Below are positions 22,455 through 34,815 of a stretch of 64,000 nt of DNA, one piece after another. Each line of letters begins with the position of its first letter. Positions within the stretch are counted from its first letter, which is position 1. The notes below the pieces were generated by a model that made no database searches, was not told where the DNA came from, and worked only from the letters and a program-made list of their open reading frames with translations. The stretch lies in contig CM074860.1 of NCBI GenBank assembly GCA_037501455.1, forward strand, positions 24,139,001-24,203,000. The letters run 5' to 3'. Both the position numbers and the translations under genes were made by a program. The stretch is from Lantana camara (lineage: Eukaryota > Streptophyta > Magnoliopsida > Lamiales > Verbenaceae).

Positions 22455-23361
22455 CAATCGGGAAACTTGTGCTCTAAAGACCTGCAAGCATAATATCTCT
22501 TTAGTGTAATCTATCATCCCTCATACGGTTGGAACTCTCTCTCCGATTGAGGGGTCTTCGGGGACTTAGGCTTCTTGTTACTTCTTCTCTCGGTTCGTGT
22601 ACGATGCTGAAACGTTCTTTCCTCTACTTGCAAAGTGGAACTTGAACCTGATCCAAGTGGTTTGCTCCGGTGCCTCTTCTCCATGTCTTTTTCTTCATCC
22701 ACCGAGTTTTGATCCATTACCTTCTCAATAGCTTTGTCCCACGTACTCGTATCTTTTGCCATCAAAGCTTCCCTGAACTCACATCGAAGGCCTTCCATAA
22801 AGTATCTAGCCTTCATCCGATCATTATTTGTGATATGTGGCACGTATGCGCCCAACCTCTTGATCTCCTCTAAATACTCCATAACCATCTTCTCTCCTTG
22901 TTTAAGGTGAGAAACTCTTCGAACCTTTGATTTCGTAGAATGGTCGGCGTATAACTCTTTCTAAATTCTCGAACGAATACATCGCATGTATAGTCTTCAC
23001 TTGTTGCTTTTAGTTGTTAAGTAACTCTTGACCACCATAACTTTGCTTGCCCTTGTAGAAGTAGTGTAACAAGGCGGACCATGTTTTGAGGATTGCATGG
23101 CCACACTCGAAATATACCTTCTATCTCCGAGAGCCATTCCTCGGCCTTAATATCATCACCTCTTCAAAATTGTGAAGGATTGAAGTTCCCGAACTCCCGG
23201 TACAAGGTTGCTATCAGATCCATAGGTTGCAATGTAGATGAAGATTGTCCTGGATTCGGTTGGAAGTGTTGAAACATTGCGGTCATGAACTCCTCAGTAT
23301 TAAAGAATCGACGAGGATGTTGATGTGAAGGTTGACCGGAGTGTTGGCAACGAGGTGACAT
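22455..23361 (-). pseudogene. Decayed Gag of a minus-strand gypsy element
   Basis: The start codon at 23361 opens MSPRCQHS, followed by an N-terminal region ending in ATLYREFGNFNP, then the retrotransposon Gag fold with the blocks MEYLEEIKRLGAYVPHI and FMEGLRCEF in the frame 22514-22888. A zinc-knuckle relic near 22459-22500 keeps C, H and C, but the first Cys is Tyr. Stops and frameshifts near 23163 and 22890 disrupt it. The Gag is the same type as in E2 (49060-49930), so this may be a decayed relative that still had pol. Confidence 0.8.
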
Positions 23362-23557
23362 CCTGAAAATCTCAACAATTACAATATAGATATAGGTGCA
23401 TGTCGATTAGTAAGTGCATGTTCATGTGAACAATTAATACGAATAATAACAAATATCCACATAAATGGTGCAAATGAATGCAAACAAACACATAATCCTA
23501 TGCTGAACGACCTAGACAAACCCAACATGACACTAGAGCTCCAGTTTTGCAGCCAAG

Positions 23558-23570
23558 AGCCCTGATATCA
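23558..23570 (-). other. Decayed primer binding site
   Basis: The minus strand reads TGATATCAGGGCT, a mutated version of the initiator tRNA-Met PBS. It is eight bases from the LTR edge at 23579. Confidence 0.7.
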
Positions 23571-24780
23571 CTTTAGGATATAGCACCCCGAGCGAATAGC
23601 ACAACATCCCCCGCACCATAGCCCAACAAGTGTAACGAAATGGGAACTCCGCACACGCACCAAGCCATGGCGAACAAGAGACAAATAAAATCTCACCTAA
23701 GCTAGGCGGTTTAGACCCTAATAAAGAGCACACAATAAAATCAAATACTAAACGCGGAAGCCAGAGGATCAATGCATACAACCAAACTTGCTCAAACGAA
23801 TACAAGATATACATGTTATGCCATTCCCGGGCCAAATAAATCATATAAATCTCCAAGATTTCCAAATCATAATCATAATTATACTCATATATATATCTCC
23901 AAAGAATCAAAGCAAAAAGATAAAGACACAGTATGGAAAAGACTCGAACGACTCAAAAGAAAACTGTCGCCTAGCTCAAACCGAACCCTGCACCTGCAAC
24001 TCAAAGACAAAGGGGAAGAAGAGAATTAACAACGAAGGTCAGTCCTAAAGATTGGTGAGGGGGCTAACACACGTACACGTATATATAAATAAGAGTAGAG
24101 CATATTCAAAGTCATAAAATTCATGAACCAGGCCGTGGTTTTTGCAATCTAAAACATTTTAAATCCCGTGACACTATATATAAAAGAAGAGTTAGGCCGA
24201 AGGCCAAAATTCACCAATTTTAGTAATTAAAAGTCCTCTCCCATTTCATGAATCAAATTCATACTAACTCGGCGAGTACAAGTTTCCAAACCAAGCTCCT
24301 TCATATCATATTCAAATTCAAACAAAATCCAAATCAAATGTACCACCTCTACTCCGGGTGATGGAAGGGTTATACATACCATAACCATCCAAACACATAT
24401 ATATGGGTTATAAGTTTCATGACGCTCACGTCCGGGGATCCCATCCCTTACCAATATTTACTGGGTTCAGGGTTGATCCTTTCAAATTGGAGATTACGCT
24501 CAGGCCAATCCCGATGACCCACGGCTGTCCCGGGCTTCCCGACTCGTAGGCTCCAGGGCCCAAGTTAAAAATCAAATTCAGAGTTCATATTCATATCAAA
24601 GGGCCTATCTATCAAAGCCATACCTCGCAAAATATCATATTCCTATCCCACACACCAACACTTTTTCAAAACAAATAAACAAACATAGCTACATATACAT
24701 ATAAAAACGTTTTCAAAAGGTTTCATAGCAAACGGGCCAATTCCCACAAAATACGTACCAAACACATATATAAATACATA

Positions 24781-24838
24781 AATATATATATATATATATA
24801 TACATAAGTATATATACATATATATATATATACATAAG
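24781..24838. repeat. AT microsatellite
   Basis: A (TA)n tract is interrupted by two TACATAAGTA units. Ordinary slippage-prone sequence within the LTR. Confidence 0.8.
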
Positions 24839-25495
24839 TAGGTCGTATACGGGCTTAAAACAAATTTAGGGTTGTAGGTCGTAATAATTAAAAGGAAGAA
24901 AACCTCACCTTGACGAGCAAACCGAATGAACAAGCCCAAAGCACACCTATGGAGCTGCTTCCCACCAACGAGCTACTCCACTCGGATAATCTAAACATAA
25001 GAGACAACACTAATACTCAAAATGGACCAAAGAAATGTTTGTCAAATGCATATGGATGAAAATGATACAATGTACGTCATATAAGTTCACACTTAGACCT
25101 ATCAAAGCAAATAGCATAATATCACACAAATAATTCATGAATGAAACACATGGCACGTTAAATAAACTCATAACATATCATATTATAGCATATCATAAGC
25201 ATTCATAAGCTTAAAGTTCATAAGTGCATAAAGGCAGCTAGGGAGATCACATTTCATGCATCAAACTCCACGAAAACCGATCCTAAGACATGAATTCAAA
25301 AATGGAGCTTAAACCTAACTATTCATGCTCATACTCATAACATGCTCAAAACTTGATGACAGTTCACAAAACATGGCTTAAAAGAACCACAAGGAAGTTT
25401 AGAACAAGAACATATGCTTACCTCTTGAAATGGTTGAAGAATGAAGAATATTGAGCTCAAAATCTCCCAAGGATGAATAGTGATGGGTGGGTTCT

Positions 25496-28400
25496 TGTAG
25501 CACCCCGCACGTGAGGCACCACATCCCCTGCACTACGGTCCAACCCCAGCAACGAAATGGAGAGTCCGCACTCTGATCAAACCGTAGCGAACTGGAGACA
25601 AACAAAACAAACACCTAAGCTAGGCGGAACGTAGACCCTGTCAAGCAAAATCAACCAACAAAGCAGAGTACAGCGGAAGACTAAAGATCAAGCACAAGCA
25701 TTGGCCACAGGCCTACAGAAATTAAACACACGGCTCACATGCAGCCTTGGGCTCCTCAGGCCTCTTTTAAACAATTACAAAACCCAACAAGGGCAATTCA
25801 AATAACAAATGCATAAGTATACATATACAAATCTTACATATTGATCCGAATTCAAATAATACAAATGCAAATGCAGACTAAACTAACTCAAATCGACCAA
25901 CTCAAAAGACTTGACTCAACTCCGCTTAGCTCCAAACTCCAAAGTAGACCTGCACACTAAAAGATTGGGAAGGGACAGGGTCAGTCTACAACTCGACTGA
26001 GTGAGGGGGCTAACGCACACCAACACATATATACATATAGAGCAAAGCACGTATCTACAAAAGACTATGAACCGGGAATAGGGTTTTACACACCAAAGCT
26101 ATTTTCCAAAAGAACTCATATTTATACATATATTCATAAACTCTTAAGTGTGAAAACTCGTAAGGATTCATAGATTCAAAAAACGCATATGGATTGAAAT
26201 AGATTCAGACCGATTCACATATTCCAACTTACATGGATTCAAATATATTCAAATTGATTCATAAATTCATAAATTCAGAGCTTAATCGTATAAATCTCTT
26301 ATAAAAATCGAAATCTCCTATCCCGTTTCATAATCACCAAAACAAAAGAATTCAAATACCCGGCGAGTACGGGTTTCCAACCTTACTCCTTAATCAAAAG
26401 ACTCAAAAGATTCGTAAGGAAGCATAAACTCATAAATTCATAGGATTCATAAATTCATAGATTCATATTCCCGTATTCCAACCTTTCTCCAGAAGTCTAC
26501 ACGCGGGTTACGGGCCCACATCGTGCAACTCAAGATACATATTATAAGACACATATTTAATATACATATAGTATATATTCGCATGCGGGCTTGAAAACGA
26601 GCATATAGGGTCGTAGGTCGCTTTAACTAAAAGAAAAAAACCTAAACCTCAGCTTACACCGACGTGGCCAAGAATAAGACAAATGATTCACCCTGGAATC
26701 AACTCGGATCACGAAACACCACCCCGGGTGCACCTGGACAAACTGAAGATAATATGCAAAACTTAGACTCGAGGACGAACCATATAGACGCACGGCATAT
26801 GCTTAGTCACTTAAGAGAGGCAAATACTTAGTCAAAAGCTTATACACAAATCAAATTCATACAAGACGTGCAAAAACACACATATCATAGCTTAACAAAT
26901 TCATAATATGCATTAAAGCATGTTCATGTGCACAATTAAGGCATAATGAAGCATCTAAAAACATAACAAGGCGCATAAGCGATTCGTGCAAACAACTCAC
27001 ATTACTTAAGAAACAGAAAATGCATAAAAAGAGCATAAACATGCTAAAACAAGTTAGGAATAAGTTCAGAGGTGGAAAGATATGAGAAAAACGGAATAAG
27101 AACACAAAAAGGGGTTCCGAGTGAAATTGGGCCAAAGCTGGCAGATTTCTGAAACGGACAAGCTGTACGAAAACAGGAATATCTTGAGATTCAGGAATGG
27201 GAATTGAGTTTTGTTTCTTGGAAATGAAACTAGACATATATATCTTTAAAATGGTAGGTGGCTCGAATCATGGTTCAAAGCGGGACGAAAATGGCGAAGG
27301 TGTGAAGTTGAACGAATGCAGAACGGCGAAGTGGCGACACCAAATTAAAACGATTATAACTCACAATCTAGAACGATTTTTGGGGTAATTCCAATTGGAG
27401 ATTGTTCTAGACTCAATAAGGTTGAACATATCCAAAAATCAGTTCAATCCGAGGTCATATGAGGGGGAAAAGCAAGGCAGAAATCTACCCGGCCGGGTAA
27501 AAACAATGCAGAAACTTTCTGCACTAAATCTACCCGCCCGGGTACTTTTAACACACAAAACTACCCGCCCGGGTAGTCCTTCTGGACGAGAAAAAGAAGT
27601 AGAAATAGGGGCTAAACATGGAGGAAACCGAAAATGATCGAAACCACCTCAAAACTCAACCAAATGAAATGAAAATCAAGGCACAAGTTCATGGAAACAT
27701 GCTCTAACACATATCTTAAACTTAAGGCATGAAACAAACAAGAAACCAAGTTGCCATTTCATCTTCTTCAAGCTCCATTAATGGAGTTATATGCAATGCT
27801 CACCCAATAATGAAAATTCCAACATTTATGCAACACGGAAACTCAAAAGAAGAACATATATCAAATTTAGATCATATAATTCAAGTATGAAGGCAAGAGA
27901 TCAAATTTTCATTCAAGCATACTATTCATCATCTTCTCCAAGTTCATAGAATCAAGAAAAGAAAGCAAGATTCAATCGGTAGAATCGTTCCACGTAAGGA
28001 GAGGATCACAAATCTTACCTTGAATCTTCGATCGGTTGGTGGGATCTCGCAAACTTGAGCCAAAGCTTGAAGGGCCAAATGGGGAGGTTTTGTTCTTCTC
28101 CTTTCTTGCCTTGTTTTGTAAAAGGGGGAGATATTTTCAGCCATAAAGGGCTGAAACGGGTCGGTTTACGGGTCGGGTCAGAAAGGATCCGGTCCACTCG
28201 GATCGGATTTTAAAATGGTAGGGGTTTCAAATGGATTTAGAAAATTAAAAGGTTAATTTCATCAAATCCGAATCCTTGAAATGAACTCAATGACAAGGTC
28301 GGAATTCAAATTCGAATTCCCGAGCTCAAGGTAGCCACGAGGGCTAAAACACCCTAATTAAAATTAGGTCCCTAATCGACAAGCATTGGACGATTGAGTC

Positions 28401-28540
28401 CGAGTACATTTAATAAATTCTAAAGCGCATATGATTAAATAAAATTACAAATTGACATGTAAGGCATGCTAATCACATAATTACTGAATTAAACTCTCTC
28501 GAGACATCGTACCTGGATTACCGAGAAGACCGGTGTTACA
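25496..28540 (-). mobile_element. Solo LTR with target duplication GTTCT
   Basis: A single 3045-bp LTR (plus-strand edges TGTAGCACCCC and CCGGTGTTACA) is flanked by GTTCT on both sides (25491-25495 and 28541-28545). This is what LTR-LTR recombination leaves. The minus-strand start matches the E1 and E2 LTR starts. Donor-like TTCAAG|GTAAGA (GT at 28018) and acceptor-like TTTTAGTGTGCAG|G (25950) are about 2.07 kb apart and bracket the palindrome array at 27485-27576. Confidence 0.95.
27485..27576. repeat. Array of CTACCCGCCCGGGTAG-type palindromes
   Basis: Three copies lie at 27485-27500, 27530-27544 and 27561-27576. Between the first two is GCAGAAACTTTCTGC, itself a dyad. The same set, including the GCAGAA...TTCTGC dyad, occurs in the differently terminated LTR 42640-45533. 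Confidence 0.85.
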
Positions 28541-28950
28541 GTTCTTCTTTCCCCTTTCTTTTCCAGTGCCTTTCCCCTCTGTCTATGCTGAATTTTGAAA
28601 TGAGGGAATAAGGGTTGGGTAGGGGCCTGAGTTAGGTTAAAGTGGTTCCAAATTTGAGGTTATTTGGCCAAGAATTGAGAGAGATATGCCCAAAATAGTC
28701 AAAGGTGGTAAATCTACGTATGAGACTCGGTTCGGGCAAATTTCGGAGGTCCAAACTGGCTTAGAAAAATATGAGGCTTGTTCTATTGAACCCAAATTGT
28801 TGAAATGAGTCCAACAGTGGTGAAGGAATTTGAATCCAAATTTTGGAGCTCAAGTTATACCACCCAAAACCCAAGGTGCGGTAAAAACGTTTTAGGCCCT
28901 TAAGTCCGAAAATCACAAAAATGGTCAAAGACCACGTCAAATGAATTCGA

Positions 28951-29877
28951 AAACACAAACCCAACCGGCGTTGACAATTGTGATAAGTGTGGGAAGGATG
29001 TCCACAATGAGTATGCCCGGGCCTCTCTTATTGTAGTGGTGGAGCCGATAGTGCCGGAACTTTTTCCACGGACTTTTGCTTCTTATCATGGCTCTTGGGA
29101 GCTTGAATTTGTTGAAATACGGGCCTTTTTCCCACTCCCGAACCCGATCCGGTATGGAAAGTCCTCGACTTATGCTTTAATATTTTTGCCTCGGCCTCCA
29201 AAGCCTTGTCCGTGGCCTTTACCTAAGTGCTTGCATTAGAAAACCAATTACATCCTTAACCTCGTACCAGAGACCTTCCACAAATTGCAAAGCCTTGAGT
29301 TCGTCATCCCCAGCAATATGTGGAGCATAAGGACCCAACCGATTGAATTCCAAAATATACTCATTCACCGTTCTTCCCGCTTTTTTTAGATCAAGGAACT
29401 CCCTAAGTCTTCTAGCCCTTGCCGATAGTGGAATATAATTATTTTTGAATTCCCTTACAAAAGTCTCCCATATCAACTCGTCTCCATTAGCATAAATTCG
29501 AATACTTGCCATATTCCACCAATTTCTAACCTCTCCTTGAAGTTGCAAGATAGAGAGGTCAACCATTTCTTGCGGGCTACAACGGCACACCCGGAATATA
29601 TCTTGTATCTCTGCAAGCGAATCCTCGGCTTGTACATCATTACCTTCATGAAATTTTGGTGCATGATAAGATGAGATAATCCCCCTTCTTGAACCCGGGT
29701 AGGAGCCGGAGGTGGTGGTGGCGGTGGATTCTCATGAAGTCTCCTCTCTACATAATTCATGACCACTTCCATAAAATTTTCGGGAGTTGCTTGATGATTT
29801 CTCCCTTGAGGAGAAGGAGAACACTCACGATGATGGCGACGACCCGGAGAATGGTCACGCTCTCTTTGGGGAGGCAT
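28951..29877 (-). pseudogene. Frameshifted, truncated Gag of a minus-strand gypsy element
   Basis: The start at 29877 opens MPPQRERDHSP, an Arg/His/Ser-Pro-rich head like that of the intact Gag at 52753-53718. A frameshift near 29690 moves the reading to the frame of 29219-29590. That frame holds the Gag core, including the LSILQLQGEVRNWW block, WETFVREFKNNYIPL and EYILEFNRLGPYAPHI. A stop near 29237 and another near 29038 follow. Remains of the first zinc knuckle (CGHPSHTYHNC) are readable near 28975-29010. The sequence then breaks inside the second knuckle where it meets an unrelated LTR. Confidence 0.85.
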
Positions 29878-30063
29878 CCTATAAGATCAAACACTAAAAA
29901 TGCATGTTTGATTAATTTATGCTCGTGAAAGCAAAGAATACAACACGTAAATAATTCACATAATCAAGAAATTAGCAAGTAAATGAAAGAGCACGTTGAC
30001 AAGTTGTCCCTAAGTCGTACGACCTAGACATACCCGACTCTAGAACTCCGATTTTGCAACCTA

Positions 30064-30077
30064 GAGCTCTGATACCA
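30064..30077 (-). other. Primer binding site, initiator tRNA-Met type
   Basis: The minus strand reads TGGTATCAGAGCTC. It serves the element whose 5' LTR begins at 30086 and whose gag is 28951-29877. Confidence 0.88.
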
Positions 30078-30085
30078 CTTTAGGA

Positions 30086-30992
30086 TGTGACACCCTAGCA
30101 TGGGTTACCACATTCCCCGCACTATGACCAAACTTATATACGAATATAGTCCGCATACAAGTCCAATCATAGCGAACGGAGACAGGACACGGATCCTGGC
30201 TAGGTGGAACTAACCATGTACCAACAATTCAAATATCTAACAGGAATAAACAGGAATGTCAACAGGAGTTGCGGAAGCATAATCTTAACAAGTCATTAAA
30301 AGATAACATACTCCAAGTATATGATACATATCAAGATAAGTGTAATTGGCCCACGACCTCAATAATAAAAAACAAAATAGAATGTATAAGTGTGTGGTAC
30401 AGAACATGAGTGTAACCCAGCTAGACACGAAAATACACAAAATAATGCAATTTCCCGCTTAGCTATGTCTGTAAGAACCTGAGGGACAAAAAGGGAGGGG
30501 ACGGTCTCTACAAGACTGAGTAAATGGCATAAATAATATATATATAGCAGTAAATCTCATGTAAGCTATAATTCCATATAAGGTTTTTGAAGAAACTAGG
30601 AAACAAGGGGAAACCATTATATGGAATTATAACTATCAAATTCATTTCCGGATAAGTGATCAGTAGCTCGGCGAGTGAGCAGTCTCCAACCCTACTCCTT
30701 TAGTATACAGGATAAAGTTATTAGGTGTTCATCCAAGAATTAAGTTTCACTTGTTACAGGAATCAATTCAGGTGCATAAGTACTCCTTTTTCTTCCGGGT
30801 TGGTGGTTTGGGTAGCTAGCCCTTACCACCCAGGACAGGGTGATCAATGGGTACATGAATCCCATTGATCGGCGTCCTATCAATCCACCAACCCTACTGG
30901 CGGATATCTGAGTTGGTCCGAAAAGGTGGGACTTACGCAAGAGATAGTCATCAGCCCATGCTTTCCCGGTTCTCTCAATACACAAGCCCCTA
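30086..30992 (-). mobile_element. Partial 5' LTR, same family as solo LTR 42640-45533
   Basis: It starts (plus strand) TGTGACACCCTAGCATGG. Read on the minus strand it matches the 3' third of LTR 42640-45533, for example the TATAGTCCGCA and CTAGCCAGG blocks. An acceptor-like CCCTCAG|G near 30475 is conserved. It is cut at 30993 by a further LTR, and I do not see its continuation. Confidence 0.8.
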
Positions 30993-31025
30993 TGTAGCAC
31001 CCCAAGCAGTGGGAGCCACACACCT

Positions 31026-31052
31026 CCCCCCCCCCCCCCCGCGCGCGCGCCC
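31026..31052. repeat. Homopolymer C and alternating GC tract
   Basis: Some 15 C are followed by (GC)5 within the LTR, just inside its edge. Prone to slippage and to sequencing error. Confidence 0.9.
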
Positions 31053-31517
31053 GCCTGCACTAGAGCCCAACACGTGTAACGAAATGAAAAATCCGTGCAC
31101 GTACCAAGCACTAGCTAACAAGAGATAAACAAAAGCCACACCTAAGGTAGGCTGTCTAGAACCTCAAATAGAGTGCGCAAAAATTAAAACATTCAAGAAT
31201 GAAAGCATTTAAACAAACTTATAAAAGCATAAAGTCAAAATTACATCACTTAGAACAACTTACATACAAACTTGTCACAACGGACCAAAAGGGATCAAAT
31301 ACATATTCTAAATTACACGAGTTCCCAAGGTGCAAAGTGCAAAACTAACTGAGAATGAAAATGCAGACTCAAACTACGAGACGGAGACTCAAAAGACTGC
31401 AAACCACCTAGCTCGAACCACAAGATGGGTACATACAAGCTAAAACATATAGAAGAGGGAAGGTCAGTCATACTGACTGAGTGAGGGGCTACACACGCAC
31501 GCGTATATACATATACA

Positions 31518-31603
31518 GAGCACATCACATATCAAAGCTAGGGGTTCATGAACCGGGGCAGAGCACATCACATATCAAAGCTAGGGGTTCATGAACCGGG
31601 GCA
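31518..31603. repeat. Perfect 43-bp tandem duplication
   Basis: Two identical adjacent copies of a 43-bp segment start GAGCACATCACATATC, at 31518 and 31561. Confidence 0.95.
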
Positions 31604-32275
31604 TGGCTTTTGCATTCTAAAACAATTTCTCACGTGATACTAAATATAGGGAGAAAGAGAGCTAGGCCGAAGGCCAGAATAAGCAAATTTTAAGTAATTA
31701 AGAGTCCACTCCCGTTTCACAAACAATTTCACAACAAACTAGCATAACGGAAACATATACACAAGGCAAACCTTCAAGAAAAAGGGAAATGTTAAGAGGG
31801 ATAATGTCCGTCCAGGATTCCCTGTCCCACATCCCGATGATCATGCACGAAAGTAATACCCAGCGTCTTGAGCTCCCTTACCCATAATCACCGAGACCCA
31901 AACATATTCAGAGTAAAAGTCATATCATATAAAAAGCGTAACAAGGTCCAAGACCAAGTTCATATCCGTACCGTATTCGTATTCATAACCATAACATAGT
32001 CATATCATATTCATAACATATTTATATCATAACGGATTCATAGTCAGAACGTATTTATATCATATTCATACTTACTAGCGAGACATAACATAGCACTTGT
32101 CATACCTTTCTCTTGCGACAAGCTATGCTTTACTTACCCCTCCATGTCACCTCGTAGCTTCTTCACCTAACTTGATGCATGGCCGGGGTGGGGAACACGG
32201 TATGAAGCATAGCTTGGCATTGCCTGACATAACCATAGCATAACAAACATACATATACTAATGCCTAGCATATCA

Positions 32276-34316
32276 TGTTGGGAAAGACACGATCAGAAAG
32301 CACAGCGGAATTTAAAAATTTTCCCAAAAAGCAAGATTGGACTTGCAATTTCTATTTCCAATATTAAAGATTCAATAACTTACAAGAATCGACGCTTTCT
32401 TGACACATTTTGAGCCGCCCTCAAATGCGCTTCATGCGGTAATGGATACCCCATCCCTCGAGAGATTCTTTCTAGTAGATTCCACGATAGGTCTCCTCTA
32501 GAGTAATAATCCACACCAGTCCAAGATTCAAATCATGTGAGTGAGCATGCTAGTACTATGACATATGTAAAGACAGAAACAAAATGAGAAGAGAATAAGA
32601 GCATAATTAAATCTCCCTTCAAAACCTAGTTTGGCGAAGACAGAAATCTGCACGAGAAAAACCCTCGTGAAAAATTTGGTCGTTCTTCGTATGCACGAAC
32701 GGTTTTCACCATCTTGTGTGGATCGATTTTTTCACTCAGAATATTTCGAGTTCAAATCGTTCCACCAACCCTTGTGTTATTTATATGGGATTTCTTAGAT
32801 CCAAGTCTGTGTAGGAACAGGATTCCTACTGTTACTTTTCTTCTATTTTTCTTTCTTTCCAAGTAATAACATCTTATATAAATAAGATATTATCCTTCTA
32901 GAAAATAACTCTAATCAAATTAAGAATATTTAATTATTCTAATAACAATTAAATATATTATTCCAATAATATTTATTCTAATCATATTAGAATTAATATT
33001 TCTTAGAATAATAAAATAGAAGATATTTAGTGTTTATTTATTTATTTATTCTAATCAAATTAGAATGACTAAATAATCAAATACTTAGAATTAATTCTCT
33101 AATTAATTCCATAAAGGGCTTTAGAATTAATTCTCTAATTAATTCTAACGGGCTAAAATTAATTCTCTAACTAATTTCTTTGGGTTATATAATTAATTCT
33201 CCTAATTAATTATATTATGGATTTATAATTAATTCTCTAATTAATTATATTTGGGCTTTATAATTAGTTCTCCAATTAATTAACACATGGTCTAATTTTA
33301 CAATTGGACCACACGCCCAATCCATGCTCACATGCCACACATGTACATTACACTTGTGGTCTTGTTTCGATCAACTATTTGATCTTTCCGTCAATGCCCT
33401 TTGAACCTGGCATTTGTGTGTGACCCCCTAGGTTCATTTTCAGTTAGCAGTGAACCTAATTAGTTAGTACACTTTATTAATTAATTAGTTTACAGATCAC
33501 ACAAACGTAGTCTAGCAACAGGTGTGTGACCCCTACCCAAACAATGAATATATATTCGAAAGAACCTTTCAGTCAATGACAGCTGTGAGGTACAATCCTC
33601 CTACCATCCCATCTCTCGATTAAGATCTAGGGCATGGGAATAATGAGAGCCCCACTAATCTCGACCATAAAGCTAAGTTCGTTTCATATTCAGCTGTCTC
33701 GGGAGACATCCTTTAAAGCTTATACCAAAGACTACAGAGTTAGCCCACAAAGCATCAATGGAATCTCAAGTCAAAGGATTACTTTACTCACGCCATTGAC
33801 CTGTGAGATATTTCCTAATCTGGAAGTTTCCTCTTCCTGAAGTGGAAACTTGATTTCCCATTTAGGAATCTTCTCACGTAGGACACCTCAGTGTACACAT
33901 TCTAATAACGAGCACCCTCATGTATTGCGTACGCATCAACTTATACACTTTACACCCCATGAAACAGGATGATCCTTCTTAAGGACGCAATCCCATGAGC
34001 AAGTCTGAATTGAGCCTAATCAACACTCCTACTGTTTGTTGGACTCATTGACTTGGAGTAGTTTCTAATCCGGCCTTGAGTTAGGGCTTTTTTCATGTGT
34101 TATTCACCTAATGACAAAGTCCCTAACAGCCTTACGGATTAGGAGAGTTCTAATACATGCGCACATAATGGAAACGCACAAAACATGTATTACACATAAA
34201 TAAGTGTTTGCCTATGATAATAATCAATCGTTTATTATTCAAAGATTATCTGTGATATTCGAAAAGTACCAAAGCAGACTACATAGAATCGGCATTCTAG
34301 GGCACTATTCCCAACA
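32276..34316 (-). mobile_element. 3' LTR of a Copia-like element
   Basis: On the minus strand it begins TGTTGGGAATAGTGCC at 34316 and ends ...CTTTCCCAACA at 32276; 2041 bp. A polypurine tract lies immediately outside the start, which makes it a 3' LTR. It is distantly related to the LTR 6750-8692. The middle third is very AT-rich with repeated TAATTAATTC blocks (33100-33300). Confidence 0.88.
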
Positions 34317-34329
34317 ATCTCCCACTTGC
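34317..34329 (-). other. Polypurine tract of the Copia-like element
   Basis: The minus strand reads GCAAGTGGGAGAT directly before TGTTGGGAATAG. This is the usual arrangement in plant Copia elements. Confidence 0.85.
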
Positions 34330-34815
34330 CCGTAAAAGCCATTTAGGTACTTTAAGTCCTATCTTCTGAAGATGTACTTTGAGAGCCTATTGACTTTGGG
34401 AGTTTCCAAAGTGGATATGCTATGTTCTTTGCTGATGTGACCCTCTTATTTACACATCTCTAAAGAAACTCATTTTTCTCATTAAGTGATTCATAATCAC
34501 ATGTTCGGTTTCTTTGTGAGGTCTTGGTTCTCTTACTTGAGCAACCACCCATTTAATCATACAATATGATAATGGAGTTATTTAATGCTAGGAACTTCAT
34601 CTAACTAGTTAGATAGAGTTTCTTACCCAAACACTTAAGTTAGTGGTATTGATATTTAATACGGCCAAGTTCTCAACTACAATTTGGTACAGTCAATGGA
34701 TTTGGTAATTCAAATAGTAAGCAATAGAAAAGACTAATGGCTTGTTCGTCTATGTACGACCAATCTACGATAAAAGAGAAGGTTCCATCGGAATAATTAT
34801 TTATTTTAGTTCAGG
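34330..34815 (-). mobile_element. Truncated interior of the Copia-like element
   Basis: About 490 bp upstream of the PPT on the minus strand, with no recognisable coding motif. It ends abruptly near 34815, where gypsy reverse transcriptase sequence begins, so a deletion or rearrangement joined the two elements. Confidence 0.6.

Larger units (their letters stand above)
23579..28950 (-). mobile_element. 5' LTR of the decayed gypsy element, interrupted by a solo LTR and truncated
   Basis: It starts TATAGCACCCCGAG (from TGTAGCACCCC) next to the PBS. It is split by the solo LTR 25496-28540 and resumes at 28541. The resumed part matches the 5' portion of LTR 36865-39924 (compare 39420-39600). It stops near 28950, about 230 bp short of the expected LTR end, where it abuts another gag. 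A donor-like AAGAG|GTAAGC is at about 25416 and an acceptor-like block near 23990. Unlike the other LTRs it shows no palindrome array between them, and the gap is about 0.6 kb shorter. Confidence 0.75.
30993..32275 (-). mobile_element. Partial nested LTR
   Basis: It begins TGTAGCACCCCAAGC at 30993 after the flank CCCTA. It carries the usual 3'-part blocks, including GTCAGTCATACTGACTGAGTGAGGGGC read from the plus strand in pieces. It is cut by the Copia-like LTR at 32276, and the remainder, including any palindrome array, is missing. Confidence 0.75.
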
